NCBI GenBank assembly: GCA_900541125.1
Contig: UQIK01000030.1
Span: 1-24,366 of the forward strand
Reading direction: 5' to 3'
Source of the DNA: an uncultured Collinsella sp.
GTDB lineage: Bacteria; Actinomycetota; Coriobacteriia; Coriobacteriales; Coriobacteriaceae
DNA length: 24,366 bases
Made by a program: the position numbers and the translations under genes
The notes under the pieces: model-generated
What the model was told of the DNA's origin: nothing
The model's database searches: none
Seen by the model: only the letters and a program-made list of their open reading frames with translations
Shown here: one piece after another, positions 1 to 6,875 of the stretch
Position numbering within the stretch: the stretch's first letter is position 1
Layout: every line of letters starts with the position of its first letter

Positions 1-56
1 AGAGCAGGGGACTCTTAATCCCAAGGTCCAGGGTTCGACCCCCTGACGGCCCACCA
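1..56 (+). tRNA. tRNA-Lys (CTT), 5' truncated by window edge
   Basis: The sequence matches the complete tRNA-Lys at 100-172 base for base from the D-arm onward. It includes the anticodon loop CTCTTAA (anticodon CTT), the T-arm with GGGTTCGACCC and the acceptor strand ACGGCCC. The discriminator A is at 53 and an encoded CCA at 54-56. The first 20 or so bases lie outside the window. It is the first of two tandem lysine tRNA genes. Confidence 0.93.
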
Positions 57-70
57 CACGATATCTCCTC

Positions 71-94
71 TAAAGTCCGCCATAACGGACTTTA
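71..94 (+). other. Hairpin between the two tRNA genes
   Basis: A perfect 9-bp stem, TAAAGTCCG (71-79) with CGGACTTTA (86-94), encloses a 6-nt loop. Only a weak T-rich stretch follows, so it may be a partial terminator or a processing signal between the co-oriented tRNAs. The stem is read directly; the role is inferred. Confidence 0.5.
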
Positions 95-99
95 GCTTT

Positions 100-172
100 G
101 GGTCGTTAGCTCAGTTGGTAGAGCAGGGGACTCTTAATCCCAAGGTCCAGGGTTCGACCCCCTGACGGCCCA
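100..172 (+). tRNA. tRNA-Lys (CTT)
   Basis: A full cloverleaf can be drawn. The acceptor is GGGTCGT (100-106) with ACGGCCC (165-171), the D-stem is GCTC/GAGC, the anticodon loop is CTCTTAA giving anticodon CTT, and the T-arm is CAGGG-TTCGACC-CCCTG. The discriminator is A172. Unlike the upstream copy, the following bases are CCC rather than CCA, so CCA would have to be added after transcription. The outermost anticodon-stem pair is a G-A mismatch in both copies. Confidence 0.96.
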
Positions 173-242
173 CCCAAAGATCGTTAAAGCGACTGGCTTA
201 GGCTGGTCGCTTTTTTGTTGACCTCGCACGGGGTCGAACCCG
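156..242 (+). repeat. Direct repeat copy A: tRNA 3' end, terminator and flank
   Basis: This 87-bp stretch starts in the T-arm of the tRNA-Lys and runs through its terminator to GGGGTCGAACCCG. It recurs at 333-418 with only a few substitutions and one deleted base. The last part (230-241) contains GGGGTCGAACCC, the reverse complement of the tRNA T-arm core GGGTTCGACCCC at 150-161. Confidence 0.9.
186..216 (+). terminator. Rho-independent terminator of the tRNA-Lys pair
   Basis: The stem AAAGCGAC (186-193) pairs with GTCGCTTT (206-213) and runs into a continuous T tract (211-216). It lies 13 nt after the tRNA and is a canonical intrinsic terminator. Confidence 0.85.
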
Positions 243-261
243 TCGGGGCGCGGAGCTGAGG

Positions 262-331
262 AAATGCGTAAGCATTTGCCAGCGCAGCGCGCAAGGCGCG
301 AAGCGCCGCAGTGACCGCCTGCGCAGCAGGC
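262..331. repeat. Cluster of three short perfect hairpins
   Basis: Three tight stem-loops follow each other in 70 bp. They are AAATGC-gtaa-GCATTT (262-277), GGCGC-gaa-GCGCC (295-307) and GCCTGC-gca-GCAGGC (317-331). They fill the insert between the two copies of the tRNA-flank repeat. No credible coding frame is present. The arrangement resembles a small interspersed palindromic element, but whether it is dispersed in the genome cannot be seen here. Confidence 0.6.
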
Positions 332-332
332 T

Positions 333-418
333 GACCCCCTGACGGCCCACCCAAAGATTGTTAAAGCGACTGGCTCAGGCTGGTCGTTTTTTGTTGACCT
401 CGCATGGGGTCGAACCCG
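333..418 (+). repeat. Direct repeat copy B: tRNA 3' end, terminator and flank
   Basis: This is the second copy of the repeat at 156-242, at an offset of 176-177 bp. It keeps the tRNA acceptor 3' strand and the terminator hairpin (one G-C pair becomes G-T, followed by six Ts) but has no tRNA body, so it is a tRNA-tail remnant. It ends 18 bp from the dinD stop codon and resembles an attachment-site or duplication scar. Confidence 0.88.
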
Positions 419-435
419 AAAGGGCACAGCCGCTT

Positions 436-1296
436 TCACAGATCGAGCCTACCCTGGGGATCGGTAAAACCGTCAGTACCCTCCTTGAGTTTCTTCTCGT
501 CTGTCTTCACGCGACGCTCGAGCTTTTTTGTATCCTCGGCAGGCGGTAGGTTCTCGGGGACAATTCCGCGGTCGATGAGGCTGCCACGCACGCTTGTGTT
601 GTTCTCGACGTGCTCTTGCTTGATCTGGTCCAGGCCGTACAGGTCGTGTTCCTCGGCGTTGAAGGCCGTCATCGAGTTCGTAAGGTCCTTTGCTTTGATG
701 AGGACATCGGCTAACCTGTCCGCCAATGCCGCTCTCTTGGGTACGCCGAGCTGCTGCTTCATTTCCGCCGTGCTTCTGCCGCCGAATAACGCCTCATCGC
801 CCTTCGACTTGATGATCGCGAATCCTTTGGAGTCCACGCCGCGTTTGAACGCAATACCCGAGAGCTGTTTCTCTGAATCGGATAGCGAGTGACGCGCCTG
901 CAAGCGCTGAATCTCTGCGAAGCGCTGCTCTATGAGCTCTTGGCGGCGCGTCTGCACGGCAAAGTATGCCTGGGCGAGCGCGATCTCTGGCTTGTTTGAA
1001 TCTCCGTTCTGTGCGATTAAATAGCATGCATAGCGCGTAAGTTTGTAGTCTTTAACCGCGCGAGCGGCGACACCGGCAGTTACCATTTTCATGGTGTCAC
1101 GAAAATGGGAATCAACTGGAGTTTTGTTTGTTTCGCATGAGACTTTTGCCCTCTTAACAACTTCGGCGAAGTTCTCCCATCGAGTGTACCCCATGGGTTC
1201 CATTAAATCGCGTGCGAGCCAATACTCAACGCCGTCTTCCACATTGGCGTAGCTATCAAGTTCGATACGCCACTTCTCGATATCCCTGCTGTCCAT
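436..1296 (-). CDS. dinD: DinD-family protein (DNA damage-inducible protein D)
   Basis: The 286-residue product closely follows my recollection of E. coli DinD (about 274 aa). It shares an early block on the pattern W-AR-L---GY--W--F--V--RAK--C and a signature at about residues 118-155 reading TRYACYLIAQNGD...KP.IALAQAYFAVQTRRQEL. In E. coli, DinD belongs to the SOS response and disassembles RecA filaments. The N-terminal part is related to phage BRO/antirepressor-type domains, and the C-terminus is charged and lysine-rich. The start is supported by GAGGAGG a few bases upstream. No actinobacterial LexA box (GAAC-N4-GTTC) is visible upstream, so SOS control is not shown. The gene abuts a duplicated tRNA 3' end, which suggests it is mobile cargo. 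Confidence 0.9.
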   Translation of the reverse strand: MDSRDIEKWRIELDSYANVEDGVEYWLARDLMEPMGYTRWENFAEVVKRAKVSCETNKTPVDSHFRDTMKMVTAGVAARAVKDYKLTRYACYLIAQNGDSNKPEIALAQAYFAVQTRRQELIEQRFAEIQRLQARHSLSDSEKQLSGIAFKRGVDSKGFAIIKSKGDEALFGGRSTAEMKQQLGVPKRAALADRLADVLIKAKDLTNSMTAFNAEEHDLYGLDQIKQEHVENNTSVRGSLIDRGIVPENLPPAEDTKKLERRVKTDEKKLKEGTDGFTDPQGRLDL

Positions 1297-1379
1297 ATCT
1301 CCTCCTCGCTGGTCTATTTTCTATGCGGGCTTTGTCCGCTCTGTATTCAGAATAAGGATACGCTGTCGTGCGGACACGA

Positions 1380-1415
1380 ATGGGCCCCGTGCTGCTTCGA
1401 GCTCACGGGGCCCAT
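1380..1415 (-). terminator. Strong GC hairpin downstream of the flavoprotein gene
   Basis: A perfect 12-bp stem, ATGGGCCCCGTG (1380-1391) with CACGGGGCCCAT (1404-1415), encloses a 12-nt loop. It lies 42 bp beyond the stop of the leftward flavoprotein gene and before dinD. There is no long T tract on the minus strand, so termination is likely but the efficiency is unknown. Confidence 0.65.
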
Positions 1416-1457
1416 GGATATCGATTGGTTGTGTTCTGCTTTAGATAGGTGTCCGGT

Positions 1458-2984
1458 TTAATCCGCTCGATAGTGCGACCCGAGACTTTCGGTTCGCTTG
1501 CGCATGGCTTTGACCATTTCCGTCGACAGCTGAATCTGCGACTGTAGGCGGGCGAGGGCTGCGATCTCGCTGTCATCGGCATGCGGCTTGCTCAGCGCCA
1601 TGGCCTTGTCTTGCAGGCTTTCAAGCTGTTGCAGGGCCTCGGATAGGCCTGTTTCGGTCCTGTTGATCATGCAATAGGTGCTCATCGTGTGCCTAAGGCT
1701 GTGTGTCAGGCGATCGGCATCTGTTGTGGCAATGCCGTACTGGGGGAGGGTGATATCCGTCTTCAGGGCCGCTTCAGGCTCTTTCTGCGCTGTGAGGGCT
1801 GCCGATGCGCCCGCGATACGTCCGAATACGATGCCGTTGGCGCTTGACAAGCCACCAATGCGGTCGGCGCCGTGCATGCCGCCTGTCGCCTCGCCGCAAG
1901 CGTAGAGGCCCTCAACGCCCGTGTGCGCGGTCTTATCGATCTTGATGCCGCCGTTAGCAGCGTGGGCATACATCGCAACGCGCATCTCGTCGGTCGGCGC
2001 GATGCCGTGCTCGTCTTGCAGCCAGGTGGCAAAGGTCTGCACAAACTCTGGGACATCCTCGCGGGGGAAGTCGTAGTGGAGTGCCAGGCCTTCGACACCT
2101 GCCTGATCGATGACGAGATCGATAGCGCGGGAGGCCAAGCGTGACGTGAAGGGACCATATCCAGAGCGCTGCTCGAGCAGGTCGTCCAGCTTGTCGTCGG
2201 CAATATCTACCGGCTGGTCTACGTGCACGTAGCGCCAGGTTTTCTCATTGAAGACCAAGTTACGCCTGGGCTCGATGAAGCCGGGCATCATCTGCATGAA
2301 CTCTATATTAGTAAGTGTTGCGCCGTGCGCCAGCGCGATGGCCTGCGAGGAACTGAGCACATCAGCCGACGTAAGGCTGCGCTCGAACAGGCCGCCTGTG
2401 CCACCGGCTGCGATGACCGTGGCCTTGGCAGCAAAGGGCACGATTCGATTTTCGGTAAGGTCGTAGAGTACGGTTCCGGTTATTCTGCCGTTCGTGTCCT
2501 CAACAAGGTCGATAAGCTCATGGCGGGGGAGCAGGCGAATGCCGAGCGACTCGATCCAGGTCGTCAGAGCGTCCTCAAGGGGCTTGCGGGTGAGGCCGCG
2601 CCACATGCGCGTCTTGTGGTCAAAGCAGGGGATAAATTGCTTTTGTTGAGCACTCTTGGCGCTTTGCGGACGCTGGAGCTCAACGCCCAGGTCTTGCTCG
2701 AGCCAGTCAATCGCTTGGGGAATGCCGTGGACGAACGCTTGGACGAGTTCGGGGTCGGCAACGCCGCCGCCGACGGCCAGGATGGTGTCGATGAGGTCCT
2801 GCTCGTCGTCTTCGTTAACGGGTCCGATAAGCCCTAGGCCCCAGGTTCCGGGGAAGAAGCTCGATCCACTCATAGTCTTGCCGGCGCTTGCCACAGTGAC
2901 GGTTGCACCCGTGCGTGCCGCTTCGATGGCGGCGCAAAGGCCTGCAATGCCAGATCCAATTACCAGTACATCAGTCGATTCCAT
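1458..2984 (-). CDS. FAD-dependent fumarate reductase/L-aspartate oxidase-type flavoprotein
   Basis: The 508-residue protein starts with a Rossmann dinucleotide-binding motif (VLVIGSGIAGLCAAIEAA, residues 7-24). It has the substrate-domain segment with LASRAID (about 284-290, containing the family's catalytic-type arginine) and the conserved FAD-binding motif CGEATGGMHGADR (363-375). The C-terminal helix ends in a motif resembling the family's R-E-S-R-G-x-H-Y-R-D. These place it in the succinate dehydrogenase/fumarate reductase/NadB superfamily. No nadA, nadC or sdhB lies nearby, so a stand-alone reductase or oxidoreductase is more likely than NAD synthesis. Substrate is unknown. The chosen start at 2984 has AAGGAA upstream; a longer frame to 3041 lacks comparable support. 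No signal peptide or heme-binding motifs are visible. Confidence 0.82.
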   Translation of the reverse strand: MESTDVLVIGSGIAGLCAAIEAARTGATVTVASAGKTMSGSSFFPGTWGLGLIGPVNEDDEQDLIDTILAVGGGVADPELVQAFVHGIPQAIDWLEQDLGVELQRPQSAKSAQQKQFIPCFDHKTRMWRGLTRKPLEDALTTWIESLGIRLLPRHELIDLVEDTNGRITGTVLYDLTENRIVPFAAKATVIAAGGTGGLFERSLTSADVLSSSQAIALAHGATLTNIEFMQMMPGFIEPRRNLVFNEKTWRYVHVDQPVDIADDKLDDLLEQRSGYGPFTSRLASRAIDLVIDQAGVEGLALHYDFPREDVPEFVQTFATWLQDEHGIAPTDEMRVAMYAHAANGGIKIDKTAHTGVEGLYACGEATGGMHGADRIGGLSSANGIVFGRIAGASAALTAQKEPEAALKTDITLPQYGIATTDADRLTHSLRHTMSTYCMINRTETGLSEALQQLESLQDKAMALSKPHADDSEIAALARLQSQIQLSTEMVKAMRKRTESLGSHYRAD

Positions 2985-3080
2985 CGGATTCCTTTCTCGT
3001 CCGGCGCATTGTCGCACGGGTGATCGGCAATGGGGCCGCAAAGACTCGGCAAATCGGTAAAGGGCAAATATGGCAGGTGG

Positions 3081-3101
3081 GCGTCATGGACGCTCTGACG
3101 C
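3081..3101. promoter_or_regulatory. Inverted repeat upstream of the flavoprotein gene
   Basis: GCGTCA (3081-3086) and TGACGC (3096-3101) form a 6-bp inverted repeat with a 9-bp spacer, about 100 bp upstream of the flavoprotein start. The geometry suits a dimeric regulator. The functional role is only inferred. Confidence 0.3.
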
Positions 3102-3172
3102 TCCATCTCATCACATCTTGTATTTCGCCCCAACTGATATATCGGCATTAGCTACCCTGCGACAGCGCAAAC

Positions 3173-3205
3173 AAAAAGAGCCGCTACCTGGGTGGGTAGC
3201 GGCTC
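3173..3205 (-). terminator. Terminator of the GGGtGRT operon
   Basis: An 11-bp perfect stem, GAGCCGCTACC (3178-3188) with GGTAGCGGCTC (3195-3205), has a 6-nt loop. On the minus strand it is followed by TTTTT (3173-3177). It lies 36 bp after the stop of the 3241-4245 gene. Confidence 0.9.
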
Positions 3206-3240
3206 CAAAGCTCAACTATATGAGCATCGCGCGGGCGCGA

Positions 3241-4245
3241 TTAGGCCTTGAGGGCCTCCTCGACGGCGACAGCGCAGGCGACGGTGGCACCGACCATGGG
3301 GTTGTTGCCCATGCCGATGAGACCCATCATGTCAACGTGCGCAGGCACGGAGGAAGAACCGGCGAACTGGGCGTCGGAGTGCATACGGCCCATGGTGTCG
3401 GTCATGCCGTAAGAGGCAGGGCCGGCGCCCATGTTGTCCGGGTGCAGGGTACGACCAGTGCCGCCACCAGAAGCGACGGAGAAGTACTTCTTGCCAGCCT
3501 CGAGGCGCTCCTTCTTGTAGGTGCCAGCGACGGGGTGCTGGAAGCGCGTGGGGTTGGTGGAGTTACCGGTGATCGAGATGTCGACGTTCTCGTGCCACAT
3601 GATGGCAACGCCCTCGCGGACGTCGTCGGCGCCGTAGCAGTTGACGGCGGCGCGGGGACCATCGGAGTAGGGGATGGTCTCGACGACCTTGAGCTCGCCC
3701 GTGAAGTAGTCGAACTGGGTCTTCACGTAGGTGAAGCCGTTGATGCGGGCGATGATCTGAGCAGCGTCCTTGCCCAGACCGTTGAGGATGACGCGCAGCG
3801 GCTTCTTGCGAGCCTTGTTGGCGTTCAGAGCCAGGCCGATAGCACCCTCAGCGGCAGCGAAGGACTCGTGACCGGCCAGGAAGGCGAAGCACTCGGTGTC
3901 GTCGGAGAGCAGCATAGCGCCCAGGTTGCCGTGGCCCAGACCGACCTTGCGGTCCTCGGCGACGGAGCCGGGAACGGTGAAGGCCTGGATGCCCTCGCCG
4001 ATGATGGCGGCAGCCTCAGAAGCGGACTTGGCGCCACGCTTGACAGCGAGAGCGCAACCGAGGGTGTAGGCCCACTCGGCGTTCTGGAAGGCGATGGACT
4101 GGGTGTTGTTGACGATCTCACGCGGGTTGAAGCCCTTGTCGGTGCAGATCTGCAGAGCTTCCTCGAGGGAGGCGATGCCGTTGTCGGCGAGGCACTTGTT
4201 GATCTTGTCAGCGCGGCGCTCGTAACCTTCGAACGTAACAGTCAT
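3241..4245 (-). CDS. GGGtGRT family protein (function unknown)
   Basis: The 334-residue protein contains the family-naming motif SGGGTGRTLHPDN (residues 259-271). It also has other glycine-rich or polar blocks typical of a conserved catalytic or binding core: GHGNLGAML (104-112), NCYGADDVREG (202-212), ITGNSTNPTRFQHPVAGTYKKE (225-246) and a C-terminal MGLIGMGNNPMVGAT (307-321). No signal peptide or membrane segment is visible. It lies 18 bp downstream of the NifU-like gene and has its own GGGAGG ribosome-binding site, so the two form an operon ended by the terminator at 3173-3205. The biochemical function is not established to my knowledge. Pairing with a scaffold-like protein suggests metallocofactor or Fe-S chemistry, which is inference. 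Confidence 0.85.
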   Translation of the reverse strand: MTVTFEGYERRADKINKCLADNGIASLEEALQICTDKGFNPREIVNNTQSIAFQNAEWAYTLGCALAVKRGAKSASEAAAIIGEGIQAFTVPGSVAEDRKVGLGHGNLGAMLLSDDTECFAFLAGHESFAAAEGAIGLALNANKARKKPLRVILNGLGKDAAQIIARINGFTYVKTQFDYFTGELKVVETIPYSDGPRAAVNCYGADDVREGVAIMWHENVDISITGNSTNPTRFQHPVAGTYKKERLEAGKKYFSVASGGGTGRTLHPDNMGAGPASYGMTDTMGRMHSDAQFAGSSSVPAHVDMMGLIGMGNNPMVGATVACAVAVEEALKA

Positions 4246-4263
4246 AGTTATTTCCCTCCCTTT

Positions 4264-4998
4264 CTACTCGTGAACCGGGAACACGCTGGCGACGGAGTGA
4301 GTCTCCTCGTCGGTGCGCGGGTCGATGTACTTGGCAGCGTTCTCCCACTGACCATAGTGGCCCATAGCGCCAGCGATGGCCTCCTCGGGGGTCTTGCCGG
4401 CCTTGACGGCGTCGGTGAACTTGCCGAGGTTCAGGAACTCGAATGCGATGATCTCGTTCTTGTCGTTGAGAGCCATGCGGGTGACGTAGCCCTGAGCGAG
4501 CTCGAGGTAACGAGCGCCCTTGGCCTTGGTGCCGAACATGGTGCCGACCTGAGAGCGAAGGCCCTTGCCGAGGTCGTCGAGGGAGGCGCCCACGGGCAGG
4601 CCGCCCTCGGAGAACGCGGTCTGGCTGCGGCCGTAAACGATCTGCAGGAAGATCTCGCGCATAGCAACGTTGATGGCGTCGCAGACGAGGTCGGTGTTGA
4701 GGGCCTCGAGGATGGTCTTACCGGGAAGGATCTCGGAAGCCATGGCGGCAGAGTGGGTCATGCCCGAGCAGCCGATGGTCTCAACGAGGGCCTCCTCGAT
4801 GATGCCGTCCTTGACGTTCAGCGTGAGCTTGCAGGCGCCCTGCTGAGGTGCGCACCAACCCACACCGTGCGTAAGACCGGAGATGTCGGAAATCTCCTTA
4901 GCCTGGACCCACTTGCCCTCCTCGGGGATGGGTGCGGGGCCGTGGTATGCACCCTTGGCAACGGGGCACATGTTCTCCACTTCCTGTGAGTACTGCAT
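4264..4998 (-). CDS. NifU/IscU-like iron-sulfur cluster scaffold-type protein
   Basis: The 244-residue protein has an IscU/NifU-like N-terminal half. A segment GVGWCAPQQGACKLTL (46-60 region; Cys49, Cys56) corresponds to the first scaffold cysteine, IGCSGMTHSAAMASEILPGKT (75-95; Cys77) to the second, and Cys106 in DLVCDAI is a candidate third. The usual Asp two residues after the first cysteine is not present, so the site differs from classical IscU. The second half (about 125-244) is not part of ordinary NifU. The start at 4998 is preceded by GAGAGGAGAGG; the longer frame to 5082 has no comparable signal. It is cotranscribed with the GGGtGRT gene. A role as scaffold or carrier for a dedicated cofactor is inferred. 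Confidence 0.75.
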   Translation of the reverse strand: MQYSQEVENMCPVAKGAYHGPAPIPEEGKWVQAKEISDISGLTHGVGWCAPQQGACKLTLNVKDGIIEEALVETIGCSGMTHSAAMASEILPGKTILEALNTDLVCDAINVAMREIFLQIVYGRSQTAFSEGGLPVGASLDDLGKGLRSQVGTMFGTKAKGARYLELAQGYVTRMALNDKNEIIAFEFLNLGKFTDAVKAGKTPEEAIAGAMGHYGQWENAAKYIDPRTDEETHSVASVFPVHE

Positions 4999-5401
4999 GC
5001 CTCTCCTCTCTATCGTGTTGGCGTCCCGTCTGGGGGTCGTGGCTGGCGATTGCCGGGCGACCCTTCGAAAGGGACATGACATGCAGCCCCTATAATACCG
5101 CGAAATGCACGGAATATTCGGCGAACGGCTCAGTTTTCGTAGCGAGAAGTCCGGAAGTTTTAATTGAAACGATTTAACTCTATGTTCTGTGGTCGTGAAC
5201 TTCCGTAGAGGGGGTCCGTCTTGGGCAAGCTTTTGGTCAGCTCTTGCAAGCGTTGCAGTGGTTGACCTGTTGCAACGGTGCCGTTCGCCGCCTGTTTACT
5301 GCCTTTGGCCGCGCGAGTGTATTGTTTTGCGTGAATGTTTTGATGGCACGCTTCAATCGTGCTGTATTGGATGGCAAGCAGATCCCGGCGAAGGGAGCGC
5401 C
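4999..5401. promoter_or_regulatory. Divergent intergenic region, NifU-like operon and RAYT gene
   Basis: No gene is seen in these 403 bp. It holds the promoters of two divergent genes. A minus-strand TATTAT (5092-5097) is a -10 candidate for the NifU-like operon, without a convincing -35. A short hairpin CCCTT-cga-AAGGG (5061-5073) lies in its probable leader. Further right are an eight-base palindrome GTTGCAAC (5270-5277) and a nearby TTGCAAGCGTTGCA. A longer upstream reading frame towards 5189 exists but has no start signal. Confidence 0.4.
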
Positions 5402-6214
5402 ATGCAGCGCGTTTGGAGAACGGTCACCGGCTTTTACCATGTCTGTGCCCGCGGTACGGGCAAGCAGCTCATCTTTGAGGGCGATGAAGACCGGTGGGAG
5501 TTTTTGGAGCTGATGCGCGAGTGCTGCCGCGAGGAGGGTGTGACGGTTATCGCTTGGTGCCTTATGGGCAATCACGTGCATTTGGTGCTTGCAGATTACG
5601 AGGACAGGATGAGTGCGGCGATGCATCGGCTGCTTTTGACGTACGCGCGGCGGTTCAATAAACGCACGGGGCGCACAGGCCATCTGTTCCAGAACCGTTT
5701 TGATCGGCGCTCGCTCGATACAGACTGGCAGGTGATGGAGGCTATTCGCTCCGTACACGCCGATCCTCAGGATGCGGGCGTTAGCCTAATCGAGCGTTAT
5801 CCATGGAGCAGCTTTGCGGAGCATTTGTGCGCTTACGACGGTGACGCGGCCGATGTCGCGAGGGGATTCTCTGATCCTTCTTGCGTGCTTGAGCTCTTTG
5901 GTTCTGCCGAGGGCTTTATTGCCCATTCGCTTTCGACGCCCGACGGAGGCGAGCCAGCGATGCCCGTTCTGGAAGAGACGGAGTGGGAGCGGCATGCCTT
6001 TGCCGAAAAGTTGGCGAAGGGGCTCGGGGTTCCGCTCCACGGGGTTAAAGCCGCGCCGTCGGCGCAGCGCAATATCGTCATTCTTGGATTGCACGATGCC
6101 GGTTTTACGGTGCGTCAGATTGAGCGATATACGGGGATTGGCAAAAGTACCGTTTCTCGTATCGTTCGTGCCTGTGCACGAACGGCGGTGCAGACTGGCC
6201 GAAACGTGGCGTAG
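5402..6214 (+). CDS. RAYT-like (Y1/REP-associated) transposase lacking the catalytic tyrosine
   Basis: The 270-residue protein has the Y1-transposase layout. The HUH metal motif is GNHVHLVL (57-63, His58 and His60), then YARRFNKRTGRTGHLFQNRF (81-100), then the helix that normally reads RYIHLNPVRAG. Here that segment is IRSVHADPQDAG (115-126), so the nucleophile Tyr is Ser117, followed by the usual YPWSSF (133-138). Residues 222-258 form a predicted helix-turn-helix (VRQIERYTGIGKSTVSRIV). AAGGGAG just upstream fixes the start at 5402. A protein without the tyrosine should not cleave and rejoin DNA by the Y1 route. It may be a domesticated DNA-binding protein, which is inference. Confidence 0.82.
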   Translation: MQRVWRTVTGFYHVCARGTGKQLIFEGDEDRWEFLELMRECCREEGVTVIAWCLMGNHVHLVLADYEDRMSAAMHRLLLTYARRFNKRTGRTGHLFQNRFDRRSLDTDWQVMEAIRSVHADPQDAGVSLIERYPWSSFAEHLCAYDGDAADVARGFSDPSCVLELFGSAEGFIAHSLSTPDGGEPAMPVLEETEWERHAFAEKLAKGLGVPLHGVKAAPSAQRNIVILGLHDAGFTVRQIERYTGIGKSTVSRIVRACARTAVQTGRNVA

Positions 6215-6812
6215 GACTGCCTGTGCACCGCAGCTGGGGTCGCCCATATGCCACAACCATTGTTCTAAAAGCCTGGTACGGTAACTGCACTTCTTAATAT
6301 GCATAGAAAAATCGCCATCTTGCATAAAATAACGGCTCGGTCCGGGTTTGCCCGTGCCTACCCCCGTCTGCGCCGTGCAAATAACGGAGTTTTCAGCATC
6401 GTGGTGCTGTCGGCACCGCCGCAATCTTGCAACATACGGGTCCCGAAGCTATTGATTCTCGCCGTTGCGCCCCCGAAGCACGTGCCTGCGTCCCGTCAGA
6501 CCGCGATGCTTGTTCTAAAACACAATATATATGCGCCTAAAGACGTTGATTAACGCTTTCGATGTGTATACACACAGCTTGGCGTGCTGAATACTCGCAA
6601 AAATGCACGCCGCTCCCTATGGGACCCGTCTGCGGTAGGCGCGAAGCGAGTCGGAGCTTCGCAGAACGGGGCTTGGCGCATTGCTTGGCGGGCCCGGGGC
6701 CCTGCCGCAGGCCTTTGGTGCTGTGGAAAACGCCCGTGTTCGCGTCTGGCTGTGAGGCAAATGTCAGACGGGGCGCCGGACGCGCGGACTTTGTGCATCT
6801 GTGCTCATTAGG
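6215..6812. other. 598-bp gene-poor region with several repeats, downstream of the RAYT-like gene
   Basis: No reading frame here has a good start signal or recognisable motifs. The region holds 11-bp direct repeats TTGTTCTAAAA at 6260-6270 and 6510-6520. Between them are three related motifs around TGCA-A-ATA-CGG, at 6320-6335, 6375-6388 and 6427-6440. It also has a 12-bp palindrome TGTGTATACACA (6563-6574), three copies of GCTTGGCG (6577, 6671, 6683), a 7-bp stem GCGAAGC/GCTTCGC (6641-6662) and a GC palindrome GGGCCCGGGGCCC (6690-6702). This could be a decayed or non-autonomous element or structured RNA. Confidence 0.45.
6260..6520. repeat. About 260-bp segment bounded by 11-bp direct repeats
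   Basis: TTGTTCTAAAA occurs at 6260-6270 and again at 6510-6520 in the same orientation. The enclosed 239 bp contain the three TGCA..ATA.CGG motifs. Direct repeats bracketing a non-coding block next to a RAYT-like gene are what a small mobilised element would leave. Chance recurrence is possible. Confidence 0.35.
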
Positions 6813-6813
6813 T

Positions 6814-6843
6814 AAAAACAGAGCCGCCCGTATCGGGCGGCTC
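6814..6843 (-). terminator. Terminator of the suf operon
   Basis: A perfect 10-bp GC stem, GAGCCGCCCG (6821-6830) with CGGGCGGCTC (6834-6843), has a 3-nt loop. On the minus strand it is followed by TGTTTTT. It lies 32 bp beyond the sufU stop codon. Confidence 0.92.
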
Positions 6844-6875
6844 GGCAATCAAAAAACTTGGATTCGGGGCATAAA

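Noticed and set aside
1341..1350. CTG-TATT-CAG upstream of dinD as a LexA box
   Set aside because: It is too short for the E. coli-type CTGT-N8-ACAG and does not match the GAAC-N4-GTTC form expected in Actinomycetota.
1458..2984. Naming the flavoprotein nadB (L-aspartate oxidase)
   Set aside because: The superfamily motifs fit, but no nadA or nadC is adjacent and the substrate-site residues cannot be separated from fumarate reductase-like paralogs by eye.
3070..4989. Long plus-strand reading frame of 639 codons
   Set aside because: It is antisense to the GGGtGRT and NifU-like genes and has Val/Ala/Gly/Leu-rich composition without motifs. Both minus-strand genes have ribosome-binding sites and recognisable families.
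6299..6553. Possible 84-codon gene in the tract after the RAYT-like gene
   Set aside because: There is no ribosome-binding site before its ATG, no recognisable motif, and it spans the repeated TGCA..ATA.CGG motifs, which suggests non-coding sequence.
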